From positions 1 through 5,019 of the forward strand of contig CAMYJY010000169.1 of the NCBI GenBank assembly GCA_947258835.1: a stretch of DNA of 5,019 bases, read 5' to 3'. Shown piece by piece: positions 1-4,850 of this stretch. Each line of letters starts with the position of its first letter. Position 1 is the first letter of the stretch. The position numbers and the translations under genes are program-made. The notes beneath the pieces were generated by a model that worked only from the letters and a program-made list of their open reading frames with translations, searched no databases and was not told the DNA's origin. Source of the DNA: an uncultured Pirellulales bacterium. GTDB lineage: Bacteria; Planctomycetota; Planctomycetia; Pirellulales; Lacipirellulaceae.

Positions 1-2
1 CA

Positions 3-40
3 GTTGCTCTTACGACCTGCCTACTGCAGATGGCTGAAGT
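3..40. repeat. Left copy of a 38-bp inverted repeat (partner 4324-4361)
   Basis: Bases 3-40 match the reverse complement of 4324-4361 at 36 of 38 positions. The two identical blocks are GTTGCTCTTACGACCTG (3-19) and ACTGCAGATGGCTGAAGT (23-40), separated by three bases of which two differ. Weaker similarity continues inward to about base 52 (ATTACGAAAA against TTTACTAAAA). The two copies face each other across 4.3 kb of housekeeping genes. They are more likely two members of a dispersed repeat family than the ends of one transposon, because no transposase lies between them. Only two bases lie outside this copy in the window, so a target duplication cannot be assessed. Confidence 0.85.
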
Positions 41-73
41 ATTACGAAAAATTAAGTCCCTGTTCGTCGTTGC

Positions 74-92
74 GTTGTTTCGTCGTGGTTCA
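74..92. repeat. Short inverted repeat, left copy (partner 852-870)
   Basis: Bases 74-92 match the reverse complement of 852-870 at 18 of 19 positions, including an unbroken 15-base core TTTCGTCGTGGTTCA (78-92). The two copies flank the yraN-like gene in opposite orientation. The surrounding sequence is a low-complexity run of CGTCGT/TTGTTT words. Confidence 0.6.
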
Positions 93-212
93 TTTGCTGC
101 CACAGGAAAGACTGAGAAGAGAGTGAATTGCCGTCGGTGCACGCAGACGGTTGCCCAAATCTCGTGCCGAACAGGATTGGGACAAGCCAGCAGTGGCACC
201 CCAGGGCTGGAT

Positions 213-241
213 TTGTCAAAATGCTGCCGTGAAATTTTCAT
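213..241 (+). promoter_or_regulatory. Weak candidate promoter for the yraN-like gene
   Basis: TTGTCA at 213-218 and TTTCAT at 236-241 are separated by 17 bases, which would place a transcription start just before the ATG pair at 259 and 262. The -10 box matches the consensus at only four of six positions. It is a plausible sigma-70-type promoter by spacing, with no further support. Confidence 0.2.
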
Positions 242-258
242 GATGCATCGAGTTCCTC

Positions 259-750
259 ATGATGGCCTTCGGTCTGACGCCTCGGCCAGGAATTTTTTTC
301 GCCAGGCCCCGGTCGCTGGCCCGGTGGCTGCGTGAACGACTGACTCGCGCGGGTTGTTGGCCCCGGTCTGGGGCACCCCTGGGCCTCCGCGGCGAGCAGG
401 CGGCGGCTCGCTGGTTACGGCGGCGCGGCTACAAAATTATCACCACCCGCCACCGCAGTCATTATGGTGAAATTGACATCATTGCCGTGGACCGACAGAC
501 GGTGGTCTTCGTCGAAGTCAAAACCCGCCGTCAGGCCGGAGCAGGCCGCCCTGCCGCCGCGGTGGATAGCCAGCGCCAAACCCGCCTGACCAACGCGGCT
601 GTGGCCTTTCTGAAGGCCCACCAATTGTTGGAAACGCCTGGCCGCTTTGATGTGATCGAAGTCATTTGGCCCAAACCCAGCCGACGGCCCACCATCAACC
701 ATCTGGTGAACGCCTTCCCGGCAGTAGGGCGGGGGCAGATGTATTGTTGA
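259..750 (+). CDS. yraN: YraN/UPF0102 family protein (predicted nuclease-like fold)
   Basis: A 163-residue protein of the YraN (UPF0102) family, whose fold resembles Holliday-junction resolvases and PD-(D/E)XK nucleases. Its cellular role is not firmly established. The family core runs from about residue 42 to 155: LGLRGEQAAARWLRRRGYKI (42-60), then HYGEIDIIA with Glu71 and Asp73, then VVFVEVKTRR with Glu86 and Lys88 in the E-x-K position, then RFDVIEV and a C-terminal INHLVNAF block. The usual Asn of the family's RNYR-type motif appears as TRHR here (63-66). The first 40 or so residues are Arg-rich, not conserved in the family as I know it, and probably variable. Two adjacent ATGs (259 and 262) are possible starts and no clear Shine-Dalgarno precedes them, so the true start could be further in. 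It stands alone on its strand, 329 bases before pyrG. Confidence 0.85.
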   Translation: MMAFGLTPRPGIFFARPRSLARWLRERLTRAGCWPRSGAPLGLRGEQAAARWLRRRGYKIITTRHRSHYGEIDIIAVDRQTVVFVEVKTRRQAGAGRPAAAVDSQRQTRLTNAAVAFLKAHQLLETPGRFDVIEVIWPKPSRRPTINHLVNAFPAVGRGQMYC

Positions 751-776
751 GCTGTAGGCAAGTCGGGTGGTAATAA

Positions 777-799
777 GCGCGGCCACGGGGCCTCCGCGC
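777..799 (+). terminator. GC hairpin downstream of the yraN-like gene, weak terminator candidate
   Basis: GCGCGG (777-782) can pair with CCGCGC (794-799) around an 11-base loop, starting 27 bases after the stop codon. There is no run of T after the stem, so it is not a standard intrinsic terminator. It may only be a chance structure in GC-rich DNA. Confidence 0.2.
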
Positions 800-851
800 G
801 GGTGCGGCTGCGTATTAGAATGGGGGGAAGTGCGAGTGTACGGAAATAATT

Positions 852-870
852 TGAACCACGACGAAACGAC
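852..870. repeat. Short inverted repeat, right copy (partner 74-92)
   Basis: This copy carries TGAACCACGACGAAA (852-866), the exact reverse complement of 78-92, and the match extends to 18 of 19 bases. It opens a stretch of near-repeated words (ACGACGAA, ACGACGGAA, ACAACG, CCACGAA) that reads like a degenerate, low-complexity intergenic repeat. Confidence 0.6.
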
Positions 871-932
871 GGAAACAACGCCCCACCACGAAAGTGATTT
901 CATACACAGCGGTTACCAGCTCTTCCCACCCA

Positions 933-1000
933 TGAGCCGGTGGGCGATAGCCCCGGTTCCGTGAAACGCCCAAGAACCGGGGCTATCGCCCACCGGCTAA
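933..1000. repeat. Long palindromic (REP-like) element, copy 1
   Basis: The arms at 935-959 and 974-998 are perfect 25-base reverse complements, with core AGCCGGTGGGCGATAGCCCC, around a 14-base loop. One more pair forms across a mismatch at 933/1000. A second copy lies at 3334-3401. The reverse complement of this loop matches the loop of that copy at 11 of 14 positions, so the two are inserted in opposite orientations. There is no coding sequence inside. It resembles REP or miniature palindromic elements that are mobilised in trans. In RNA it would form a very stable stem just upstream of the pyrG leader, but it lacks a T tract. Confidence 0.9.
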
Positions 1001-1003
1001 GAC

Positions 1004-1033
1004 TTGACAGAGGCGTCTTGGTGGTTCTACTCA
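1004..1033 (+). promoter_or_regulatory. Possible pyrG promoter
   Basis: A perfect TTGACA (1004-1009) begins six bases after the palindromic element. The best -10 at standard spacing is TACTCA (1028-1033, 18-base spacer), which is poor. A better TATAAT-like word, TTTAAT at 1059-1064, has no matching -35 and would leave an almost leaderless message. The -35 is convincing by itself, but the complete promoter is not. Confidence 0.3.
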
Positions 1034-1079
1034 AGACACAGCAATTTTCGTAATTAACTTTAATCGTTCGTAGCACAGC

Positions 1080-2801
1080 ATGACCAAATACATTTTTATC
1101 ACCGGTGGCGTGGTGAGTTCTTTGGGGAAGGGCCTGACCAGCGCGTCGGTGGGGATGCTGCTGGAGCGGCGAGGTCTTACGGTGCGGATGCAAAAGCTGG
1201 ATCCGTACATCAATGTCGATCCAGGCACGATGAGTCCTTACCAGCACGGTGAGGTGTATGTGCTGGACGACGGGAGTGAAACGGATCTCGATTTGGGGCA
1301 TTATGAGCGTTTCACCAACTCAAAACTCACGCGGGACAGCAACTACACCACGGGTCAAATTTACCAAGCGGTGATTAACAAGGAACGCCGCGGTGAGTTT
1401 TTGGGCAAAACGGTCCAGGTCATCCCGCATATTACCAATGAAATCAAGTCGGTCATCCAGAAGGTGGCAGAAGATGCGGACGAGCCAGTCGACGTGGTGC
1501 TCACGGAGATTGGCGGCACGATTGGTGATATCGAGAGTCTGCCCTTTTTGGAAGCCATCCGGCAGTTTTCGCTGGACGTGGGTCGCGAAAATTGTCTGTA
1601 CCTGCATCTGACGTTGGTGCCGTATCTGAAAGCGGCCCGCGAGTTAAAAACCAAACCGACCCAGCATTCCGTGGGGCAGATGCGGGCGATTGGTATCCAG
1701 CCCGACATCCTGGTCTGTCGCACGGAGCAGCCGATCAGCCGCGAAGATCGCGAAAAAATTGGCCTGTTTTGCAACATTCCTCTGGAGGCGGTGATTGAAG
1801 AGCGGGATAAAGATTTTTCGATTTATGAAGTTCCCCTCAGTCTGTACGAGCATCGTCTGGACGCGCTGATCTGTGAGAAGCTGCAGTTGCACACGACCGA
1901 GCCCGATCTCACGGTGTGGCATGATTTGCTACAGGGTTTGCGGAATCCGACCCACGAAATCAGCATCGCCGTGGTGGGGAAGTATGCGGAGCACCGGGAC
2001 GCTTACAAGTCGATCTACGAATCTCTCGACCACGCGGGCATGGCTCATGGGGCTCAGATCCGCGTGGCCCGCATTCGTAGCGAGGATTTGGAGTCCGAGG
2101 GTGCCGAGCGTCTGCTGGCCGGTGTGGATGGCGTGCTGGTGCCAGGCGGTTTTGGCGAACGCGGCATTGAAGGCAAAGTAGCGGCGATTCGCTACGCACG
2201 CGAGAAAGGGATTCCTTTTTTTGGTATTTGTTTGGGCCTGCAGTGCGCGGTGGTGGAATTCGCGCGGCACGTATGCCAACTGGCAGAGGCCCACTCAACC
2301 GAGTTTGAAAAAGACACCCGCCATCCGGTGATCTGCCTGTTGGATGAACAAAAAACCAAGACAGACCTTGGCGGCACCATGCGGCTGGGTGCCCAACCCA
2401 CCAAATTGGTGCCTGGCGGTTTGGCCCACGCCGCCTACGGCGCTGCTGAAATTTCCGAGCGGCATCGCCATCGCTACGAATGCAACAATGCCTACCGTCA
2501 GCAATTCGCGGCCCATGGACTTCGTATCACCGGCACCAGCCCGGACGAATCCTTGGTGGAGATTGTGGAGATTCCCTCCCATCCCTGGTTTCTGGCCGTG
2601 CAGTACCACCCCGAGTTCAAGTCCAAGCCCACGGCAGCACATCCCTTGTTTGCCGGCTTTGTGGCGGCTGCCATCGCACATCATCATGGCGAGCCAGGCC
2701 GAACATCGGCCTCGGAACCGCGGGCATCCGCCGCCGGGGGCCCTGCCGCGGACGGACGGCCAACCGAGGTTTCGCACTCAGAGCCTGTATCCGAACTGTA
2801 A
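1080..2801 (+). CDS. pyrG: CTP synthase (glutamine-hydrolysing)
   Basis: PyrG makes CTP from UTP, ATP and glutamine, the last step of pyrimidine nucleotide synthesis, in the cytoplasm. The 573-residue protein has the full two-domain layout. The synthetase half (about 1-270) has the opening ITGGVVSSLGKGL (7-19), with the ATP-site Lys17, then ETDLDLGHYERF, EIGGTIGDIES and the allosteric-site loop KTKPTQ (190-195). The class I glutamine amidotransferase half (about 295-535) has the oxyanion loop GGFGERG (356-362), the nucleophile Cys384 in GICLGLQ, and His510 and Glu512 in QYHPEF. All catalytic residues are present. The start is fixed by the conserved MTKYIFITGG, although no Shine-Dalgarno is visible. 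A 37-residue tail (537-573) rich in Ala, Gly, Pro, Ser and Glu makes it longer than the 545 residues of the E. coli enzyme. The DUF1844 gene follows on the same strand. Confidence 0.98.
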   Translation: MTKYIFITGGVVSSLGKGLTSASVGMLLERRGLTVRMQKLDPYINVDPGTMSPYQHGEVYVLDDGSETDLDLGHYERFTNSKLTRDSNYTTGQIYQAVINKERRGEFLGKTVQVIPHITNEIKSVIQKVAEDADEPVDVVLTEIGGTIGDIESLPFLEAIRQFSLDVGRENCLYLHLTLVPYLKAARELKTKPTQHSVGQMRAIGIQPDILVCRTEQPISREDREKIGLFCNIPLEAVIEERDKDFSIYEVPLSLYEHRLDALICEKLQLHTTEPDLTVWHDLLQGLRNPTHEISIAVVGKYAEHRDAYKSIYESLDHAGMAHGAQIRVARIRSEDLESEGAERLLAGVDGVLVPGGFGERGIEGKVAAIRYAREKGIPFFGICLGLQCAVVEFARHVCQLAEAHSTEFEKDTRHPVICLLDEQKTKTDLGGTMRLGAQPTKLVPGGLAHAAYGAAEISERHRHRYECNNAYRQQFAAHGLRITGTSPDESLVEIVEIPSHPWFLAVQYHPEFKSKPTAAHPLFAGFVAAAIAHHHGEPGRTSASEPRASAAGGPAADGRPTEVSHSEPVSEL

Positions 2802-2906
2802 TTCCGGGGAAATATTGGAGGTGTCCAGCGGCCGGAAAGGATGGCACCACAGGATAGCTTGGGAACGTGAAGTCAATTAATTTCCTAACCTGCAGAGATG
2901 GTGGTG

Positions 2907-3311
2907 ATGAGCGAAGAGAAAAAGATCATTGTTGATGAAGACTGGAAGAGCCAGGTTGCCGCCGAGCGGGAATCGCTCCAGCAAGCTACTGCAGAGACCC
3001 CTGCGGCCACGGGGGCTGGCGAGACGGCTCCGCCCGGCGATGCGGCCGCGCAGATGCCTCCGGCCTCGCTGGAGATGTTGGTTTCCACACTGGCCACGGA
3101 GGCCTTGGTCGCCCTGGGGCAGCTGCCCCACCCGGCGACGCAACGCACGGCCAAAAATCCAGCCCAGGCCCGCTACGCCATCGACATGTTGGAGATGCTG
3201 CAGCAGAAAACCAAGGGCAATCTCGACGCTGCCGAAGAGAGAATGTTCACCGATCTGCTGCACCAGTTGCGGATGCTGTTCGTGGCCACGCCCGGGGCAC
3301 CCGGCCAGTAG
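2907..3311 (+). CDS. DUF1844 domain-containing protein
   Basis: A 134-residue acidic cytoplasmic protein with no signal peptide. The N-terminus MSEEKKIIVDEDWKSQVAAE matches the usual opening of planctomycete DUF1844 proteins. It is followed by an Ala/Pro/Gly-rich linker (about 27-50), and the DUF1844 core starts at PPASLEMLVSTLATEALVALGQ (51-72). The core continues through QARYAIDMLEMLQQKTKGNL (87-106) and a helical end, ERMFTDLLHQLRMLFVA (111-127). The family's function is unknown. The start at 2907 is chosen because it gives the conserved MSEEKK; an in-frame ATG at 2898 would add MVV. No strong ribosome-binding site is seen for either. It lies 105 bases after pyrG with no terminator between, so co-transcription is plausible, and a long palindrome follows 22 bases after its stop. 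Confidence 0.88.
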   Translation: MSEEKKIIVDEDWKSQVAAERESLQQATAETPAATGAGETAPPGDAAAQMPPASLEMLVSTLATEALVALGQLPHPATQRTAKNPAQARYAIDMLEMLQQKTKGNLDAAEERMFTDLLHQLRMLFVATPGAPGQ

Positions 3312-3333
3312 GCTGCGGCTTTTCACCACATAA

Positions 3334-3401
3334 TGAGCCGGTGGGCGATAGCCCCGGTTCTGGCGCGTCTCACGGAACCGGGGCTATCGCCCATCGGCTC
3401 A
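3334..3401. repeat. Long palindromic (REP-like) element, copy 2
   Basis: The arms at 3334-3360 and 3375-3401 are 27-base reverse complements with a single mismatch, g3341 opposite t3394, which would be a G-U pair in RNA. The loop is 14 bases, the same length as in the copy at 933-1000. The arms are nearly identical between copies, but the loop shows this copy is inverted relative to the first. It starts 22 bases after the DUF1844 stop, so its stem could protect or end that message from either side, although no T tract follows. Confidence 0.9.
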
Positions 3402-3501
3402 GACGCGATGAGGCTCGTTTGCCGCAGTGATGTCACCTCCGGATCGCATCTTGAGGGCCCAGCCCCCATTTTTTCTGCAACAACCACGGCCCGCTAAAAA
3501 C

Positions 3502-3625
3502 ACCACGCCCTGTGAGCTGCTTGGGACCGCTGGGGCCCCTCAGTCTTGCTACTAGTGACTTGCATCCCGACCGGGTGACAACGGCGGGTTATAACTAACA
3601 GGCGACTGTGCTCACAGGGCATGGT
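3502..3625. repeat. 16-bp inverted repeat enclosing 92 bases
   Basis: ACCACGCCCTGTGAGC (3502-3517) matches the reverse complement of 3610-3625 at 15 of 16 positions, with 11 perfect consecutive pairs in the core. The enclosed 92 bases contain no gene. The right arm ends ten bases beyond the mraZ stop codon. It could be the ends of a tiny non-autonomous element or a long-range stem in a transcript. Neither is shown. Confidence 0.5.
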
Positions 3626-3634
3626 ATGTCTGCT

Positions 3635-4135
3635 CTAGTTGGCTAACTCGTCAAAGAGTTGGCGGAACTCTGGCATCTGTTCTCCGATGTGTGCGCTCCA
3701 GCGGCGGGGGTGCCAAATCTCCAGGCAAACCGCAGCCCCCACGACCATCAGGTCTTCGCCTGGCTGCACCTCCAAGAAATCTCGAAAACTCTCCGGGATC
3801 GTCACGCGGCCACGCCCGGCCACCGGGACTTGGCGGTGTCTGGTCGACAGTAGTCTTCCCAGGAGCTGCACTTGGTCTAGGCGTCCACTGAGGCGGCCGC
3901 TGGTAATTTTCCCTGCTACCAGGTCCACGCCACCGGCCATCCAGCAGCGCCACGTGTGGGGATTCCAGAGGCTGATGCACCCCGGGCGCTCCTTGGCCAG
4001 GAGGCATTCGCTGGCATCTCCCGTGAGCGGCGACGCCATCTCGGGGGGGAGTGAAAACCGATGCCGCTCATCCAGCGAACGGATCCATTCGCCGAGGAAC
4101 AGGGCTTCGCTGGCAGCTGGGGAGCGGTCGACCAT
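3635..4135 (-). CDS. mraZ: MraZ-family transcriptional regulator, N-terminus uncertain
   Basis: From the ATG at 4135 the protein has 166 residues and two SpoVT-AbrB-type half-domains, the MraZ layout. The first begins FLGEWIRSLDERHRFSLP (13-30), where Asp22 and Arg26 form the DxxxR motif, and is followed by LWNPHTW. The second runs from about 103 to 147, with GRGRVTIPESFRDFLEV and VVGAAVCLEIWHPRRW. In this repeat the Asp of DxxxR appears replaced by Ala106, so one half of the DNA-binding face may be altered. MraZ proteins bind DNA as ring-shaped oligomers and usually repress their own division and cell-wall operon. Here no mraW/rsmH, fts or mur gene is visible and the next gene downstream is convergent, so it looks like an orphan. 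The ATG has no ribosome-binding site; a strong one lies 39 bases upstream, facing an in-frame ATT at 4168 that would give 177 residues. Confidence 0.85.
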   Translation of the reverse strand: MVDRSPAASEALFLGEWIRSLDERHRFSLPPEMASPLTGDASECLLAKERPGCISLWNPHTWRCWMAGGVDLVAGKITSGRLSGRLDQVQLLGRLLSTRHRQVPVAGRGRVTIPESFRDFLEVQPGEDLMVVGAAVCLEIWHPRRWSAHIGEQMPEFRQLFDELAN

Positions 4136-4174
4136 CGAGATTTCTAGGGCCGGTAGGCCAAACGAAATTCGCTT

Positions 4175-4180
4175 CCTCCT
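4175..4180 (-). promoter_or_regulatory. Strong Shine-Dalgarno placed before an ATT codon, ahead of mraZ
   Basis: On the minus strand AGGAGG (4180-4175) is followed by six bases and then ATT at 4168-4166, which is in frame with mraZ. The annotated ATG lies 33 bases further on. No in-frame ATG, GTG or TTG lies between the putative promoter and the ATG at 4135. The only other ordinary start nearby is a TTG leading to a five-codon frame that ends in TAG. The site therefore bears directly on where mraZ begins. Confidence 0.55.
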
Positions 4181-4193
4181 TGAAAGCTTGTTT

Positions 4194-4208
4194 TGGGTCT
4201 CAAACCCA
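4194..4208. promoter_or_regulatory. Candidate operator dyad 1 upstream of mraZ
   Basis: TGGGTCTCAAACCCA is an interrupted palindrome (TGGGT-N5-ACCCA). On the minus strand it is followed by AAAACAAGC. The dyad at 4235-4250 is built the same way and is followed by AAAAAAGC. TGGG is also the core of known MraZ binding boxes in gammaproteobacteria, although those are direct repeats. This copy would overlap the start of the transcript if the -10 at 4226-4221 is real. Confidence 0.5.
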
Positions 4209-4220
4209 CGAAATAAATTT

Positions 4221-4226
4221 GTTATA
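4221..4226 (-). promoter_or_regulatory. Candidate -10 box of the mraZ promoter
   Basis: TATAAC on the minus strand (4226-4221) lies in an AT-rich patch between the two dyads. No good -35 hexamer occurs 16 to 18 bases upstream. That position is taken by the dyad at 4235-4250, as would fit a repressed or activator-dependent promoter. Confidence 0.35.
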
Positions 4227-4234
4227 CGCTTTTT

Positions 4235-4250
4235 TGGGCTTAGAACCCCA
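4235..4250. promoter_or_regulatory. Candidate operator dyad 2 upstream of mraZ
   Basis: TGGGCTTAGAACCCCA has TGGG/CCCA arms. On the minus strand it reads TGGGGTTCTAAGCCCA followed by AAAAAAGC, closely matching the dyad at 4194-4208 plus its flank. The centres of the two dyads are about 41 bases apart, close to four helical turns, so a bound oligomer could contact both from one face of the DNA. Confidence 0.5.
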
Positions 4251-4323
4251 GTTTGTTCCCTAATTTTACCGGCTGGTCCTGGCCTGGCAAGCCCGTGGCC
4301 AAAAAACCTGGAATTTTAGTAAA

Positions 4324-4361
4324 ACTTCAGCCATCTGCAGTCGTCAGGTCGTAAGAGCAAC
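4324..4361. repeat. Right copy of the 38-bp inverted repeat (partner 3-40)
   Basis: This is the reverse complement of bases 3-40 at 36 of 38 positions. It lies beyond the mraZ promoter region in DNA with no gene. A weaker match extends inward (4314-4323), showing that the shared unit is probably longer than the 38 well-matched bases. Confidence 0.85.
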
Positions 4362-4599
4362 GGCCATCATGCGTTACGTCCTTTGCCAGCTGACACTCCT
4401 ACAGCAACTTTCGAAAATATGTTGTGCTGCCATCGGGTCGCACTGCGTGGCTCCCCTTGGTTTTCACGTGGATCACAACCCCGTGTTTTCGTAAGCTGCT
4501 CTAGGGAACTTTAAGGGCTATCGCAAAATCACACTGGGGGTATCCAGCGGCCCAGCAAGATGGCAGCACCAGAGGCTCTGGCTCATGGAATTCATCGTG
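4362..4599. other. Non-coding spacer without recognisable gene
   Basis: These 238 bases between the inverted repeat and the hexamer-rich palindrome hold no convincing reading frame. The stretch 4536-4565 matches 2817-2846 at 23 of 30 positions without a gap, suggesting an old dispersed repeat. A word GGGCTATCGC (4515-4524) is shared with the palindromic elements but has no matching arm. Nothing else is seen. Confidence 0.5.
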
Positions 4600-4798
4600 C
4601 TCGTGCTCAGCCGCTGGCGGCGGTGCTCGTAATCGTAATCGAAGAGCAGCTCCGCTGACCGAGCCCATCTTGGACTCTGATCGACTCGACGTTTACCGTG
4701 CGGCGTTGAAGTTCCATGGTGTCGCGGAATCCTCGGCGGAGTGCAATGCAAACGACAATTACGATTACGAGCACGAGCACCGCTGCGCTGAGCACGAG
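4600..4798. repeat. Imperfect long inverted repeat made of CTCGTG/GTAATC-type words
   Basis: CTCGTGCTCAGC (4600-4611) pairs with 4787-4798, and GCGGTGCTCGTAATCGTAAT (4620-4639) pairs with 4758-4783. The right side of the second pair carries one extra six-base word (one more CTCGTG-type repeat). The central spacer is about 118 bases. In the minus frame the right arm would encode hydrophobic repeats (VLVLVIVIVV). In a plus frame it reads Asp-Tyr/Glu-His repeats. Neither looks like a real protein. The hexamer number difference between the arms indicates slippage after the two arms formed. Confidence 0.7.
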
Positions 4799-4850
4799 GG
4801 AAAGCCTGAACTAAGCCGACATTAGCACGTGCAGTAAAATAACCTCTGGC

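Larger units (their letters stand above)
751..1079. other. Non-coding interval between the yraN-like gene and pyrG
   Basis: This 329-base gap has no credible coding sequence. In order it holds a GC hairpin (777-799, stem GCGCGG/CCGCGC without a T tract), a purine-rich stretch made of ACGAA- and ACGG-type words (852-893), a long palindromic element (933-1000), and an AT-richer leader before the pyrG ATG. Nothing resembling a riboswitch or a pyrimidine-sensing attenuator is evident, and no Shine-Dalgarno precedes the pyrG start. Confidence 0.6.
3312..3634. other. Convergent intergenic region between the DUF1844 gene and mraZ
   Basis: This 323-base gap separates two genes that face each other, so promoters are not expected in it. 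It holds the second palindromic element (3334-3401), a short CCCCCATTTTTT run (3464-3475) without a strong stem before it, and a 16-base inverted repeat (3502-3517 and 3610-3625) around a 92-base centre. No open reading frame here looks real and no tRNA cloverleaf could be folded by eye. Confidence 0.6.

Noticed and set aside
30..335. 101-codon frame on the plus strand at the left edge
   Set aside because: It starts inside the 38-bp repeat, overlaps the yraN-like gene in another frame, and has no recognisable domain.
3464..3475. CCCCCATTTTTT as an intrinsic terminator for the DUF1844 transcript
   Set aside because: Only a three-base-pair stem can be drawn before the T run, too weak for an intrinsic terminator.
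3518..3609. tRNA or structured small RNA inside the 92-base centre
   Set aside because: No acceptor stem, T-loop GTTC motif or cloverleaf could be assembled by eye.
3639..4319. 226-codon plus-strand frame opposite mraZ
   Set aside because: Shadow of the minus-strand mraZ gene. Its translation is Arg/Ser/Pro-rich without domains, while the minus frame shows clear MraZ motifs.
3..4361. Composite transposon carrying pyrG and neighbours
   Set aside because: No transposase or integrase lies inside, the genes are housekeeping genes, and target duplications cannot be seen because only two bases precede the left copy.
4515..4524. GGGCTATCGC as a third copy of the long palindromic element
   Set aside because: Only ten bases match and there is no second arm or loop. 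Chance or an unrecognisable remnant.
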